Source: MWCO01 sp964488865
Lineage (GTDB): Bacteria; Myxococcota_A; Polyangia; Polyangiales; Polyangiaceae
Reading direction: 5' to 3'
Assembly: GCA_964488865.1 (NCBI GenBank)
Contig: CAZAWR010000014.1
Coordinates: 62,001 to 126,000 of the forward strand
DNA: 64,000 bases
In this document: positions 34,563 through 42,919 of the stretch, piece by piece
How the letters are laid out: each line of letters starts with the position of its first letter
How positions within the stretch are numbered: position 1 is the first letter of the stretch
The notes under the pieces: generated by a model
Told to the model about the DNA's origin: nothing
What the model saw: only the letters and a program-made list of their open reading frames with translations
Databases searched by the model: none
Position numbers and translations under genes: made by a program

Positions 34563-35540
34563 ATGAGCATCAAGGAATTCGTCGACACGATCGTGGGCGA
34601 GGCCTCCCGACGCACCGGGCTTGCCGATTCGGACTGGGCTACGCTGGCTGCGGTGAAGGAGACGACCATCGCCTGGTCCCAGGACATGGGAGCCGTGTAC
34701 CACGACGCGTTGTACAGCGATCAGGAAGCGGCCGAGGCCATGCGCAGCGTGGACTCCAGCGATCAGAAGCAGGCCTTCGCCGTCTGGTTCGAGAGGCTGG
34801 CGTCGGGCTCACCCGGCGACACCTTCTGGGCGGAGACCTGCCTCACGGGGTTCGCCCACGCGAGCGCGAACATCGACAACGGCAACGTCATCGCTGCGTA
34901 CGGGCGGGTCAACGACGCGCTGTTGCGGCGTGTGCTCGAAGCCTTCGAGCCGACACAGGCCATCGAGGTCTACGGCGCATTCCGGAGGGTGTTCGACGTG
35001 GCCGTCGCGGTGCTGGTGGACAGTTACGTGCACGCCCTGGTCACGGGGATGAGCCAGATCGGTCTGAACGAGCGGCTCCTGAAGCGGATGCGTGTGGTGG
35101 CGATCCGCAAGATGATCGATAGCGGACGTGACTCCATCCCGCTGATGACCTGGGACGACGCATTGAGCGTGGGCATCGAGGCCATCGACGACCAGCACAA
35201 GAAGCTCATCGCCATTTTGAATCGTCTTCACGAGAGCAAGGGCTCGGGCAAGGGAGACGCGACGATGAAGCAGATCCTCAGGGAGCTGATCGACTACACG
35301 GTGTATCACTTCGCTTTCGAGGAGAAGCTGTTCGACCAGCACGGGTACCCGGAGACGCCGGGGCACAAGGAATCGCACCGGAAGCTCGAGGCCCAGGTGC
35401 TCGAGTTCGCGAAGGCGTTCGAGGCAGGCAGCGCGTCGCTCTCGGCGGAGCTCTTCATGTTCCTGCGCGGGTGGCTCAACGGGCACATCCGGGGTAGCGA
35501 CCGGCAGTACAGCCCCTTCCTGGCTGGCAAGGTGGCTTAG
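34563..35540 (+). CDS. Globin-like sensor fused to a bacteriohemerythrin domain
   Basis: 325 aa. Residues about 20-185 are all-helical and resemble the globin domain of globin-coupled sensors/protoglobins: FWAETCLTGFAHASANID carries a candidate proximal heme ligand His99, with Trp75 and Tyr46 in the proper helices. Residues 195-325 are a complete bacteriohemerythrin with all seven di-iron ligands at the right spacing: His212, His249, Glu253, His268, His272, His308, Asp313. The protein thus pairs two oxygen-binding cofactors (heme, if the globin call holds, and di-iron). No signal peptide; cytoplasmic. Usual globin sensors end in signalling domains instead. ATG with GAAAGGA nearby. Confidence 0.8.
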   Translation: MSIKEFVDTIVGEASRRTGLADSDWATLAAVKETTIAWSQDMGAVYHDALYSDQEAAEAMRSVDSSDQKQAFAVWFERLASGSPGDTFWAETCLTGFAHASANIDNGNVIAAYGRVNDALLRRVLEAFEPTQAIEVYGAFRRVFDVAVAVLVDSYVHALVTGMSQIGLNERLLKRMRVVAIRKMIDSGRDSIPLMTWDDALSVGIEAIDDQHKKLIAILNRLHESKGSGKGDATMKQILRELIDYTVYHFAFEEKLFDQHGYPETPGHKESHRKLEAQVLEFAKAFEAGSASLSAELFMFLRGWLNGHIRGSDRQYSPFLAGKVA

Positions 35541-35561
35541 GACCCGGCTATCCGTCCTCGA

Positions 35562-36650
35562 TCACCCCGCGCCCGCCCGGCCTGACACGCTCGCGCTCGC
35601 CTGCACGGTCACGCGGATGCTCATCGACGCCTGCACGGTGGCCGAAGCGGCGGTCGCCACACACGCGGCGGCACGCACCCCCGCCTTTCCCACGATGCTC
35701 GGCATGTTCTTGCCGACCTGCACGACGACCTCTGCATCCTGCAGGATGCGCTGGCCGAGCACGATCTGCGCGTGGAGCAGCAGGGGCAGGTTCTGGGACA
35801 AGGAAGCCGCGAGACGAAGCGCCTGCTCGTTGGCGACCGAAGGCTGCACGAGGACCTGGATGGGCGTGCACGAGGCATGGAACTGTCCGCGCGCGCGACA
35901 ACTCGCGTCGCACTCCGCGTCGCCGCTTGGCCCTTGCACTTGACCTTCGCACCGAGGCGCCTGCCACGATCCCTCGCAGCGCGCATGACAGGTAGCGTCG
36001 CAGGAGCCGTAGCACTCGCCCTGGCACTGCCCCGCGCAGTTGCCTTGCGCGTCCCGCTGCATGCAGGTCCCCCGACACTCTCCACTGCATCGACCGTCGC
36101 ACTGACCGCTGCAGCGGCCCTGGCAGAAGCCGGACAGGCGAGCGGGGTCGCACTGCGCGACGATCTGGCCGGGGTCGATCTGCGCGCTGCAGGAGCCGGA
36201 GCACTCGGCTTGCGCCTGCGCGCTGGCCTGGCACTGGGGCGGTGTCACGGTGGCGGTGAAGCGAAGACCGCTGCGTAGGATGGCGTCGATTTGGGCGGCC
36301 ACGGGCTCGCACGCTCCCTTGGCGCGTCCGCCGGGCTCGTCGCGCGGGGCCATCGCGGCAGGGGGGATTCCGAGGTCGGCGCCGATGCGCATGCACGCTT
36401 CGGTGGCTTCCGCTTCGGCCTGGGCCGCGACGCCCACGAGGTCCTTGCTGGCCTGCACGAATGCGCGGATCTTGCCGTTCATCTGCGCGTTGTCGGTGAA
36501 CATCGCCGCCATCGCGTTGGCGCCCCCTCCCATTTCGGGGCAGGCCGCGCCGGACAGGCCACCGAACGTGGAATTGGCCATGTTGCAGTCAACCAACCCT
36601 GCCAGGGCAATCACCCCCAGGGAGACCATCGCGAGCGGTGTGCTTCTCAT
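35562..36650 (-). CDS. Secreted Cys-rich hypothetical protein
   Basis: About 362 aa from the ATG at 36650, preceded by a G-rich ribosome site; an ATG nine bases earlier is in frame. Signal peptide of about 25 residues. The middle (about 150-250) has Cys in a C-x3-C repeat (SGFCQGRCSGQCDGRCSGEC, and QCQGECYGSCDATCHARCEG), flanked by a helical N-terminal part and a C-terminal Ala/Val-rich part rich in valine strands (QDAEVVVQVGKNMPSI). No family name is certain; similar proteins are typical of myxobacteria. It converges on the globin/hemerythrin gene with a 21-bp gap. Confidence 0.7.
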   Translation of the reverse strand: MRSTPLAMVSLGVIALAGLVDCNMANSTFGGLSGAACPEMGGGANAMAAMFTDNAQMNGKIRAFVQASKDLVGVAAQAEAEATEACMRIGADLGIPPAAMAPRDEPGGRAKGACEPVAAQIDAILRSGLRFTATVTPPQCQASAQAQAECSGSCSAQIDPGQIVAQCDPARLSGFCQGRCSGQCDGRCSGECRGTCMQRDAQGNCAGQCQGECYGSCDATCHARCEGSWQAPRCEGQVQGPSGDAECDASCRARGQFHASCTPIQVLVQPSVANEQALRLAASLSQNLPLLLHAQIVLGQRILQDAEVVVQVGKNMPSIVGKAGVRAAACVATAASATVQASMSIRVTVQASASVSGRAGAG

Positions 36651-36688
36651 GCCCCCCATCTATCCCGGCTGGAGGTCGGAACCAAGCG

Positions 36689-36946
36689 TCAAGAAGCGGG
36701 CGGCTCTTGACCCGACTCCGGCTCCGCGTCCGTGACTCCCGCGTCCGGAAGGGGCAGCGGCTCCTGCGGTGGAGGCGCGGGCAGGGCCTCTTGCTCGACA
36801 GTTGGCGCGGGAGAAGGCTCGTCCAGGGGCCGGGCAGGCTCGAACTCCGGGGCCGGAAGCTGAGGAGGCGGCGCGGGGCCCGGACACCCCACCATCCCCA
36901 CCGCGGCGAGGACCAGCACAAGACGAGTACGCAGGACTTGCGTCAT
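36689..36946 (-). CDS. Small proline-rich lipoprotein
   Basis: 85 aa from the ATG at 36946. Signal sequence RLVLVLAAVGMVGC with a proper lipobox, then a Pro/Glu/Ala-rich tail without secondary structure. Begins 35 bp after the stop of a second small Pro-rich lipoprotein gene, which it resembles in layout. Function unknown; perhaps a spacer or periplasmic linker. Confidence 0.6.
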   Translation of the reverse strand: MTQVLRTRLVLVLAAVGMVGCPGPAPPPQLPAPEFEPARPLDEPSPAPTVEQEALPAPPPQEPLPLPDAGVTDAEPESGQEPPAS

Positions 36947-36981
36947 CCGGACCAGACAGGAAGACATTCGATTCCCCAAGC

Positions 36982-37284
36982 TCAAAGCGGCAAGGCTTCC
37001 TTCGGCGGCGGGGCAACGCCTCCGTCGGGGTTCAGAAACGGTGCGAACGGGTCCGGCTCGGTGCCCGGAGGTTGAGGAGGAGCCTCTCGCACCGTCGGCG
37101 TCAACGTGGCCGCCCCGGGGCCCAACGCACGAGGCGGCGCCGCAGGAATGCCCGATGGAGCGGCGCGCACCGCGACTTCTCCCCCCTCACCCTTGCCGGA
37201 GCAACCGCCGCACACGAGGCACACCCCCGTCGCACTCAGGAGAGCGACAAGGGCTGCGAATCTATTCGGACGCGAAGACGGCAT
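36982..37284 (-). CDS. Small lipoprotein overlapping the SDR gene
   Basis: 100 aa from the ATG at 37284, which lies inside the last codons of the SDR gene (23-bp overlap), suggesting translational coupling. Signal sequence with Cys-Gly-Gly-Cys at the lipobox region, then a Pro/Ala-rich region ending PPPKEALPL. Paired with the small lipoprotein downstream; both are low-complexity and tail-like, so they may be paralogs. No known family. Confidence 0.55.
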   Translation of the reverse strand: MPSSRPNRFAALVALLSATGVCLVCGGCSGKGEGGEVAVRAAPSGIPAAPPRALGPGAATLTPTVREAPPQPPGTEPDPFAPFLNPDGGVAPPPKEALPL

Positions 37285-38242
37285 CGACAGCGGCCTTGAT
37301 GTCGTAGCGGTGTTGGAAGCCGAGCACGGTCCGTGCGCGGTGGTCATCGACCATGCATACATAGCGGATGTGATCCAGCTCGGGTGCGGGAAACGACGTC
37401 ATGCCCATTTTCCACAGCCTCTGCACAGCCACTTCGGCGATGGGGTGCGGGATGCGCAGGCGGGGCTTGCCGGCGAGGCGAATCAGATGGGACAGGGGAA
37501 CCGCGGGGGGACCTGCCACGTTGAAGATCCCGCGCATGCCGGGTAGAAGGGCCATGCTCATCGCCTCGATGACGTCGTCCTGATGGATCGCCTGGACCAT
37601 GGGGTCGAACCCGAGCAGCGTGGGCACACGTGGCAACCGCAGGTAGTTCGACGAAGCATTGCGAACGGATCCGAGGATGTGCACGGGGCGGAGGATCACG
37701 GTCTCCGTCTTCGGGTTCTTCCAGAAGAAGGACTGCGCGAGCATGTCGACCTCGATGAGGTCGCGCAGCCCACTCCAGTTCGCGCTGCCCAGCAGGGGTG
37801 CATCCTCGACGAGAAACTGGGGGTTGTCGGGCCGGGCCCCGTACACCGCGCTTCCCGAAAGGACGATGAGCTTGGGGACGTCGAACTGGGCCACGTACTC
37901 GAGCAACTTCTGGAAGCCGACCAGGTTCCACGAGTGATGCTCGGCCGAGCTCTTCCGCGGGTTGTGCATGATGCCCATGTGCACGACGGCGGCGATCTCA
38001 CGGCCCCGGAAGATGTCGCGCATCTTCTTGCGGCGCAGGTCGACGGCGAAGTGCTCCACGTCCTTGGGGAAGGCCACGAACGTGCGACGGTCCACGCCGA
38101 TGACCGACCGTTGCCGGTGCAGCACGCGTGCGAGCAGTTGCCCGAGCCGTCCGCAGATCCCTGTGATGAGGATCGGAGCCTGCGGAGCAGCGAGCTTCGA
38201 ACTCTGGGTCTTGTTCTTCGCGTCCCCTACCCTGCGAGCCAC
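37262..38242 (-). CDS. Atypical SDR / NAD-dependent epimerase-like protein
   Basis: 326 aa. Rossmann motif ILITGICGRLGQLL gives GxxGxxG (28, 31, 34), followed by IGVDRRTF and the acidic residue region, then VVHMGIMHNPRKS and LSGSAVYG. The catalytic Tyr-x3-Lys normally found after the Ser is not present: the segment reads SANWSGLRDLIEVDMLAQSF. Hence catalysis as a classical epimerase is doubtful and a binding or altered-redox role is more likely. An acyltransferase gene ends 30 bp upstream. Substrate unknown. Confidence 0.8.
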   Translation of the reverse strand: MARRVGDAKNKTQSSKLAAPQAPILITGICGRLGQLLARVLHRQRSVIGVDRRTFVAFPKDVEHFAVDLRRKKMRDIFRGREIAAVVHMGIMHNPRKSSAEHHSWNLVGFQKLLEYVAQFDVPKLIVLSGSAVYGARPDNPQFLVEDAPLLGSANWSGLRDLIEVDMLAQSFFWKNPKTETVILRPVHILGSVRNASSNYLRLPRVPTLLGFDPMVQAIHQDDVIEAMSMALLPGMRGIFNVAGPPAVPLSHLIRLAGKPRLRIPHPIAEVAVQRLWKMGMTSFPAPELDHIRYVCMVDDHRARTVLGFQHRYDIKAAVDAVFASE

Positions 38243-38271
38243 CGATCGCCTCCTGCCCCGGACACCGGGTC

Positions 38272-39183
38272 CTACCAGAACACGTGCTTCCGCTCCCTGA
38301 GCCCGCGGTTGATCATCGACTGGATCGTGCTGCGCACGACCTCGACCTTGGTCTCGATGACGGCATCCTCATCGTCCGGATCACCGCTCATGACGATCGG
38401 CTCGCCGAAACGGATGCGGTATTTGGTGGGCAGAGGCATCGCCCCTCCGGGCAGCAGCACCTGCGGGAGGATCGGGAACGCGGGCATCCGCATGGCCTTC
38501 GCGAGGGACGCGATGTTCCCCAAGTTGACGTACTGCTCCTCGGCCCCCACCACGGCGATCGGGACGATGGGGGTGCGCGTTTCGAGCGCAAGACGCACGA
38601 ACCCGAGGCCGAACTCCTGGAGCCGGTATCGTTCCGAGAAAGGCTTGGAGATGCCTCGCGTTCCTTCCGGGAACACCAGCAAGGCCTCCTCGGATTCGAG
38701 CAGCCGCTTCGCATTCTCCGGCACCCCGACCACCTGGCCGCACCGGGTGAAGAGCGCGGACACTCCCGGCAACGTCTGGGTCCACTTGTCCACCATGCTG
38801 CGCACCGCGCGCGGTGGGTCCGCATCGTAGAACATCGACGCGGCGATCAAGGCGGCATCGAGCGGGATTTGCCCGGAGTGGTTGGCGATGAGCAGGACAC
38901 GTCCCGGGGGCACCTGCTCCACGCCGGACGCCTCCACCCGGAAGTAGAAGCGGTGCAGCACGGCCACCGCCGTCAAGGCCACGCGGATCCACTCCAGGTC
39001 CAGGCCGAAGGGATCCATGTGCTCGCTGGCGCGGTGCGCCTCGAGCCGCCGCATCCTCTCGTCGAAGTCCGCGCCGGTGACCTGTCGCACCGCGGAGGCC
39101 ACACGCTTGCGGGCGCGACCCAGCCATGAGCCAGAATCGGCCCACCCGTCGTTCAGCCGGACGAGAGCGGTGCGACTGTCCAT
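38272..39183 (-). CDS. Lysophospholipid/glycerolipid acyltransferase
   Basis: 303 aa. Acyltransferase block I is LIANHSGQIPLDAALIA: His and Asp are separated by six residues, as in the MGAT/DAGAT-like branch rather than the HX4D of PlsC. Block III is LVFPEGTRGIS and block IV is TPIVPIAVVGAEEQY. One hydrophobic stretch before block I suggests membrane association. Function: transfer of an acyl group to a (lyso)lipid. The ATG at 39183 directly follows a GTG. It heads a minus-strand run with the SDR protein and two small lipoproteins, so a role in making or modifying an unusual lipid is plausible. Confidence 0.85.
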   Translation of the reverse strand: MDSRTALVRLNDGWADSGSWLGRARKRVASAVRQVTGADFDERMRRLEAHRASEHMDPFGLDLEWIRVALTAVAVLHRFYFRVEASGVEQVPPGRVLLIANHSGQIPLDAALIAASMFYDADPPRAVRSMVDKWTQTLPGVSALFTRCGQVVGVPENAKRLLESEEALLVFPEGTRGISKPFSERYRLQEFGLGFVRLALETRTPIVPIAVVGAEEQYVNLGNIASLAKAMRMPAFPILPQVLLPGGAMPLPTKYRIRFGEPIVMSGDPDDEDAVIETKVEVVRSTIQSMINRGLRERKHVFW

Positions 39184-39337
39184 CACGATTGCCAGCGTAC
39201 CTTGCCGAGGGCGTCGCCGGAAGATCCTGGCGATCGGATGACACCGGGGAGGGGCCCCGATGCGGTCCTTGTCAGGCCGAACCGATGGAATAAAAATGCC
39301 TCCGCACGAACGGCGGGGGCACGGACAAGCGGAGCGC

Positions 39338-39355
39338 GGCGGTCCGGAGACCGCC
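39338..39355 (-). terminator. Hairpin downstream of rpmG
   Basis: GGCGGTC/GACCGCC (39338-39344 with 39349-39355, CGGA loop) lies 6 bp past the rpmG stop on the minus strand. No T-run follows, so termination strength is uncertain. Confidence 0.45.
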
Positions 39356-39360
39356 CAGCC

Positions 39361-39516
39361 CTACTTCATCTTCGCTTCGGTGAACTCGACGTGCTTGCGG
39401 GCACGCGGGTCGTACTTCTTGATCTTCAGCTTCTGCGTCATCGTGCGCTTGTTCTTGGTCGTGACGTAGAAGTAGCCGGTTCCGGCGGAGGAGATGAGTC
39501 GAATGAGCTCTCGCAT
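39361..39516 (-). CDS. rpmG: 50S ribosomal protein L33
   Basis: 51 aa, full length. MRELIRLISSAGTGYFYVTT and KNKRTMTQKLKIKKYDPRA match the zinc-free L33 of proteobacteria (SAGTGxxYxTTKNKR, KKYDPxxRKHVxxxEAK). It lacks the two C-x-x-C pairs of the zinc-binding form, so this copy is the C-minus paralog type. Its own promoter is visible upstream and a hairpin follows. It is isolated from other ribosomal genes. Confidence 0.95.
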   Translation of the reverse strand: MRELIRLISSAGTGYFYVTTKNKRTMTQKLKIKKYDPRARKHVEFTEAKMK

Positions 39517-39539
39517 GGGGTCCTCGCTTGAGACGCGGC

Positions 39540-39568
39540 TATATAGGCGCTGTCGCGCGGTCGTGCAA
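39540..39568 (-). promoter_or_regulatory. Sigma-70-type promoter of rpmG
   Basis: On the minus strand TTGCAC (39568-39563) and TATATA (39545-39540) are separated by exactly 17 bp. Transcription would start near 39533, 17 bases before the ATG, leaving room for the GAGGAC ribosome site. Each hexamer matches consensus at three to four positions. Confidence 0.5.
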
Positions 39569-39613
39569 GAGGGTTTGTAGCGACCCAGATCCGGAGGCAT
39601 GCCCCCATCCCAG

Positions 39614-39649
39614 CCTTCCCCCGAACAGTCGCGAACAGTCGGGGGAAGG
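39614..39649. repeat. 11-bp inverted repeat with internal direct repeat
   Basis: CCTTCCCCCGA (39614-39624) and TCGGGGGAAGG (39639-39649) are exact complements, and the loop carries CGAACAGTCG twice in tandem overlapping the arms. The site sits between the MBL-fold gene stop (39789) and the rpmG promoter. It may terminate the MBL genes. A second pair, GATCCAGA/TCTGGATC, lies near 39709-39750. Confidence 0.5.
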
Positions 39650-39788
39650 AGCCCTCTCGCGCGCCCCCACCTTCTTGGTGGCAGGCCGCGTTGCCATTCG
39701 CAAAACAAGATCCAGAGGTTACTCCCCCAGCCTGTCGCTTCGGTCTGGATCAGGGTAGCGACCTGGGGTCGGATCATCCTCGCACAGC

Positions 39789-40706
39789 TCAAAGCTTCAG
39801 CTCGTACCACGTCCCCTGCCTCGCCCCCTCCACGACCAACCCCTCCTGTTGTCCGCGCTCGACGTAGGGCTTCGTGATTGCGTCCACTTCGTCGTCGGTG
39901 CGACCCCGGTCGTGGTGCCAGAACACCACGTGCGGCACCCCGCACCGCCTCGCGAGGTCGTAGGCGTGCGTCATGGAAGCGTGCCCGTAGTGGAACAGCG
40001 CCTCGTACTCGTCATCGGTGTAGTTGGCGTCGAACAGCAGAAGGTCCACGCCGCGCACGAGGTTCTCCATACGCTGTTGCAGCGCGCGCATCTCCTCGAG
40101 CACCTCGGGACACGTCTCCCGCTGGCGGGTGTGGTAACGGTCCTCGAAGAGCATGTCTTCGAAGAGTGCCGCGTCACTCGCGAAGAACAGGGACCGGTCC
40201 CCATGCTCCACCCGAAATCCCAGGGCGTATCCCGGATGATTCGCACGACAGCACCGGACGGTCGACGACCCGATGTGCACCTCGTCGAAGAAGTCGAGCT
40301 CGTGCACCGTCACTTTGGCGCCGATCTGTTCCAGGGGCACGGGGATGTAGCGCTTCCCATAGGAGCCCACGAAGATGTCCCGCACAGGGTCCAACCGGCC
40401 CCGAAGGGAATGCAGGTGCACCGTCCAGGAGGGATCGTACAGCGGCTCGAAGAAAGGCAGAGCAAGGACGTGATCCCAGTGCGTGTGCGTGAACAGCACG
40501 TGCAGCTCGCGCGGCCCCTTGTGATGCCTCAACTCGAGGCCCAGGTCGAAGAGCCCCGAACCGGCATCGAACACGATCGGGATCCCGTCGGGCGTGAACA
40601 CCCCGAGGCATGTGGTGGCCCCGCCATACCGCGCGGTCGACGCCACCGGGTTCGGCAGGCTGCCCCGGGCCCCGTAGACGCACGCACGCAGCGACCGCGA
40701 CGTCAC
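39789..40706 (-). CDS. Metallo-beta-lactamase-fold hydrolase (second of a pair)
   Basis: 305 aa from the GTG at 40706, which overlaps the stop of the upstream gene in a GTGA. The zinc motif FTHTHWDHVLALPFF (His74, His76, Asp78, His79) is intact, with a further Asp in FFASDAALFED and His in LFHYGHASM. The start resembles that of its neighbour (ACVYGARGSLPNPV against LRVWGARGSLPRMA), so the two are tandem paralogs. The ARGS-P-N pattern and HxHxDH are typical of phosphodiesterase/ElaC-like MBL proteins, e.g. cyclic-nucleotide phosphodiesterases. Substrate not readable. Confidence 0.85.
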   Translation of the reverse strand: MTSRSLRACVYGARGSLPNPVASTARYGGATTCLGVFTPDGIPIVFDAGSGLFDLGLELRHHKGPRELHVLFTHTHWDHVLALPFFEPLYDPSWTVHLHSLRGRLDPVRDIFVGSYGKRYIPVPLEQIGAKVTVHELDFFDEVHIGSSTVRCCRANHPGYALGFRVEHGDRSLFFASDAALFEDMLFEDRYHTRQRETCPEVLEEMRALQQRMENLVRGVDLLLFDANYTDDEYEALFHYGHASMTHAYDLARRCGVPHVVFWHHDRGRTDDEVDAITKPYVERGQQEGLVVEGARQGTWYELKL

Positions 40707-41539
40707 AACCACACCTCGCTCCCCTCCCTGGCCAGCTCGATCGGAACCTGGGGGGCCCGTCGCTGCTGAGCATCCCTCGCTCGCTCCAGCTCGTCGTCGG
40801 GGCTCAATGGATCGAAGTGGATGCCGAGCAGCCGCTTCACTCCCGCCCGCACCGCCGCGTCGTGCACCACGGACAACGAGGAATGCCCCCACCCCACGGC
40901 CTCGACAAAGCGCGTTTCGGACAAGGGCATGCCGCACACCAGCAAGTCGCACCCTGCGCATGCAGCCACGAACCGGTCCACCACGGACCGGTCTCGCAGC
41001 TCCACGTCCGGTGCGTACACGATGGTCTTGCTCCCGCGCGTCAAGCGCACGACGAGGCATCCTCCGGGATGAACGCCCTCGATGTCCACGAGTTCGACGG
41101 TCACGTTCCCGACATGATGAACACGGGACTGCTCGGGGAGCACGAGGTGACCGAGCAGGTTGTCGGGGCCGTAGATGGGCGAGTACGCGGCGCTGAACAC
41201 CGTGTCGAGCATGGCACGCAGCGCGCCCGCGTCATTCATGCCGTACAGGTGGATGTCGAACCCCTCGCGGTAGACGGGCCCGAACAGGGGCAAGCCGAGG
41301 ATGTGATCCCAGTGGTAGTGGGTGAGAAACAGGTGGACGGGTCCCCCGGTGGGATGGTCGCGTAGGATCTTGGCCCCGAGGTTTGGGAGGCCTGTCCCCG
41401 CGTCGAGGATCAGGTGCTCCGGACCATCGTGGATCACCTCGAGGCACACGGTGTTGCCGCCGTGTCGCTCCTGTCCGCGCGCCATGCGCGGCAGCGATCC
41501 CCGTGCTCCCCATACCCGCAGGCCGAAAGAACCTTTCAT
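40703..41539 (-). CDS. Metallo-beta-lactamase-fold hydrolase (first of a pair)
   Basis: 278 aa. FLTHYHWDHILGLPLFGPVY carries the zinc ligands His74, His76, Asp78 and His79 at the same positions as in its paralog; later ligands are Asp in VYAPDVELRDRS and His in GWGHSSL. The order of motifs is the same over the whole length, implying tandem duplication followed by divergence. ATG start at 41539. Products could form a heterodimer, since the four-base overlap forces co-translation. Role unknown; related proteins hydrolyse phosphodiesters. Confidence 0.85.
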   Translation of the reverse strand: MKGSFGLRVWGARGSLPRMARGQERHGGNTVCLEVIHDGPEHLILDAGTGLPNLGAKILRDHPTGGPVHLFLTHYHWDHILGLPLFGPVYREGFDIHLYGMNDAGALRAMLDTVFSAAYSPIYGPDNLLGHLVLPEQSRVHHVGNVTVELVDIEGVHPGGCLVVRLTRGSKTIVYAPDVELRDRSVVDRFVAACAGCDLLVCGMPLSETRFVEAVGWGHSSLSVVHDAAVRAGVKRLLGIHFDPLSPDDELERARDAQQRRAPQVPIELAREGSEVWL

Positions 41540-41627
41540 CTGTGTCCCGGTTGCGTCCGTGCCGAAAGGAATGGGGAGAATTGTAGAGGAGATCGCGGTG
41601 GGACGATAGGGGAACCTGGCGCGCCCC

Positions 41628-42422
41628 TCAACGGGCGGACCCGTTCGCGAGCTGCACGGCGGTCACGAAGTCGATCTTGGGAAACCCCGCGCGCACGTAC
41701 GGATTGCCCTCGCGCTGGAGATCAGCCTGACTGGGCCCCGCCCCCATGGGCGCCCCCTCGCCATACCCCGCATACAGCGAATCCACGACGGACATGCCTG
41801 CCACCACTTCGCCGAAGGGGGCGAACGACATCGCATCGAGCCGCGCGTTGTCCACGGTGTTGATGAAGAGCTGCACGGTGCGCGACCCGGGCCCTGCCAT
41901 CGCGAAGGTGACCGCCCCCCGCTCGTTCGAACGCACCACGGGGTCGTCGGGGATGCGAGCTTCGCGCCAGACCTCGTTGACCTCGGGCACACCGTGAATC
42001 CCGAACTGCACCATGAAGCCCGGGATGGCTCGAAAGACCGCGATGTCCGTGTAGTAGCCCATCCGAACCAGGTTGTAGAAGCGGTCCGCCCCATGCGGCG
42101 CCCACGCTCGCACCACGCGCACCGCAAACACACCCTTCGTCGTCGTAAACACAACGTTGAACCGCTCGGGCGCAGGTTCGACCGCCTGGTCGGGATGCAG
42201 CCACGCGGTGGGCACCGGATCCCCGGGCGCCCACTCCGGCGCGAAGGAATCGGGCGCGTCCCCCTGCTCCATGAGAGAACCGACCGGTTCGGGCGGGGGA
42301 GTAGCCGGAACGGTCATGACGACCGCAGGGACCTGGGGATGGGACGGGCTCTCGGCGCACGCGAGCAAACCGATCACCGGAAAACCGAACGCGAGCGGCG
42401 CGAGTCGGACGGCGGAAGGCAT
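41628..42422 (-). CDS. Cyclophilin-type peptidyl-prolyl isomerase lipoprotein
   Basis: 264 aa. Lipobox VIGLLAC (Cys22), a linker, then a cyclophilin domain from about residue 85: VVFTTTKGVFAVRVVRAWAP, RFYNLVRMGYYTDIAVFRAI, PGFMVQFGIHGVPE and the Asn/Gly region QLFINTVDNARLD, MSFAPFGEVVAGM. Phe-Met-x-Gln and the Arg of the active site (FRAIPGFMVQFG) are present. Expected role: folding of envelope proteins outside the cytoplasm. Family members are common in myxobacteria. Divergent from the PilZ gene. Confidence 0.88.
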   Translation of the reverse strand: MPSAVRLAPLAFGFPVIGLLACAESPSHPQVPAVVMTVPATPPPEPVGSLMEQGDAPDSFAPEWAPGDPVPTAWLHPDQAVEPAPERFNVVFTTTKGVFAVRVVRAWAPHGADRFYNLVRMGYYTDIAVFRAIPGFMVQFGIHGVPEVNEVWREARIPDDPVVRSNERGAVTFAMAGPGSRTVQLFINTVDNARLDAMSFAPFGEVVAGMSVVDSLYAGYGEGAPMGAGPSQADLQREGNPYVRAGFPKIDFVTAVQLANGSAR

Positions 42423-42529
42423 GGGGCCATGGTGGGCTGGCCCGCCGTTAAGTCAAGCGAACGGCGAGCGACGAGCGATCCCGAGAGTTCGCATTGAACC
42501 GACGTGGGCCTCGACCTATGCTCCTCTCC

Positions 42530-42919
42530 ATGTCTGCTGCCCCCAAGCCTCCCGACCGAGGCCCGCTCCCGATGTCCACCGACGACAGGCGGAAGGCCGC
42601 GCGCAACGTCGTTTGTGTCCCGGCCCGAGTTCACCCGCAGGACGGTGGGGAGAAGCTCGCGCTCATCGAGGACATCTCGGTCACGGGTGCGCGACTGATG
42701 ACCCGCAGTGAGCCGGAGGTTGGGGAGTTCCTCCGCCTCAGCCTGTACTTCGCCGGCACGAACGAGGCGCCGAAGACGGTCATGGCGCGGGTGGTGCGGC
42801 TGCTGCCCTTCGAAGACGCGGGGATCCTCTGGCGCTGCCGCGTGGCGGTGGTCTTCGAAGAAGCCCTCGCGGGGTGCGACGAGGAGATCCGGTCGCTCGC
42901 GGAAGAAGAGGCCGGCTAG
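42530..42919 (+). CDS. PilZ-domain protein (c-di-GMP receptor candidate)
   Basis: About 129 aa from the ATG at 42530; an ATG at 42518 is also in frame and neither has a clear ribosome site. The PilZ signature is present: basic DRRKAARNVVCVPARV near the start and LIEDISVTGARLMTR (Asp-x-Ser-x-x-Gly-type). Such domains bind cyclic-di-GMP through Arg and the DxSxxG motif. The stop codon TAG is embedded in a large terminator-like repeat. An EAL enzyme elsewhere in the window makes a c-di-GMP circuit possible. Confidence 0.82.
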   Translation: MSAAPKPPDRGPLPMSTDDRRKAARNVVCVPARVHPQDGGEKLALIEDISVTGARLMTRSEPEVGEFLRLSLYFAGTNEAPKTVMARVVRLLPFEDAGILWRCRVAVVFEEALAGCDEEIRSLAEEEAG

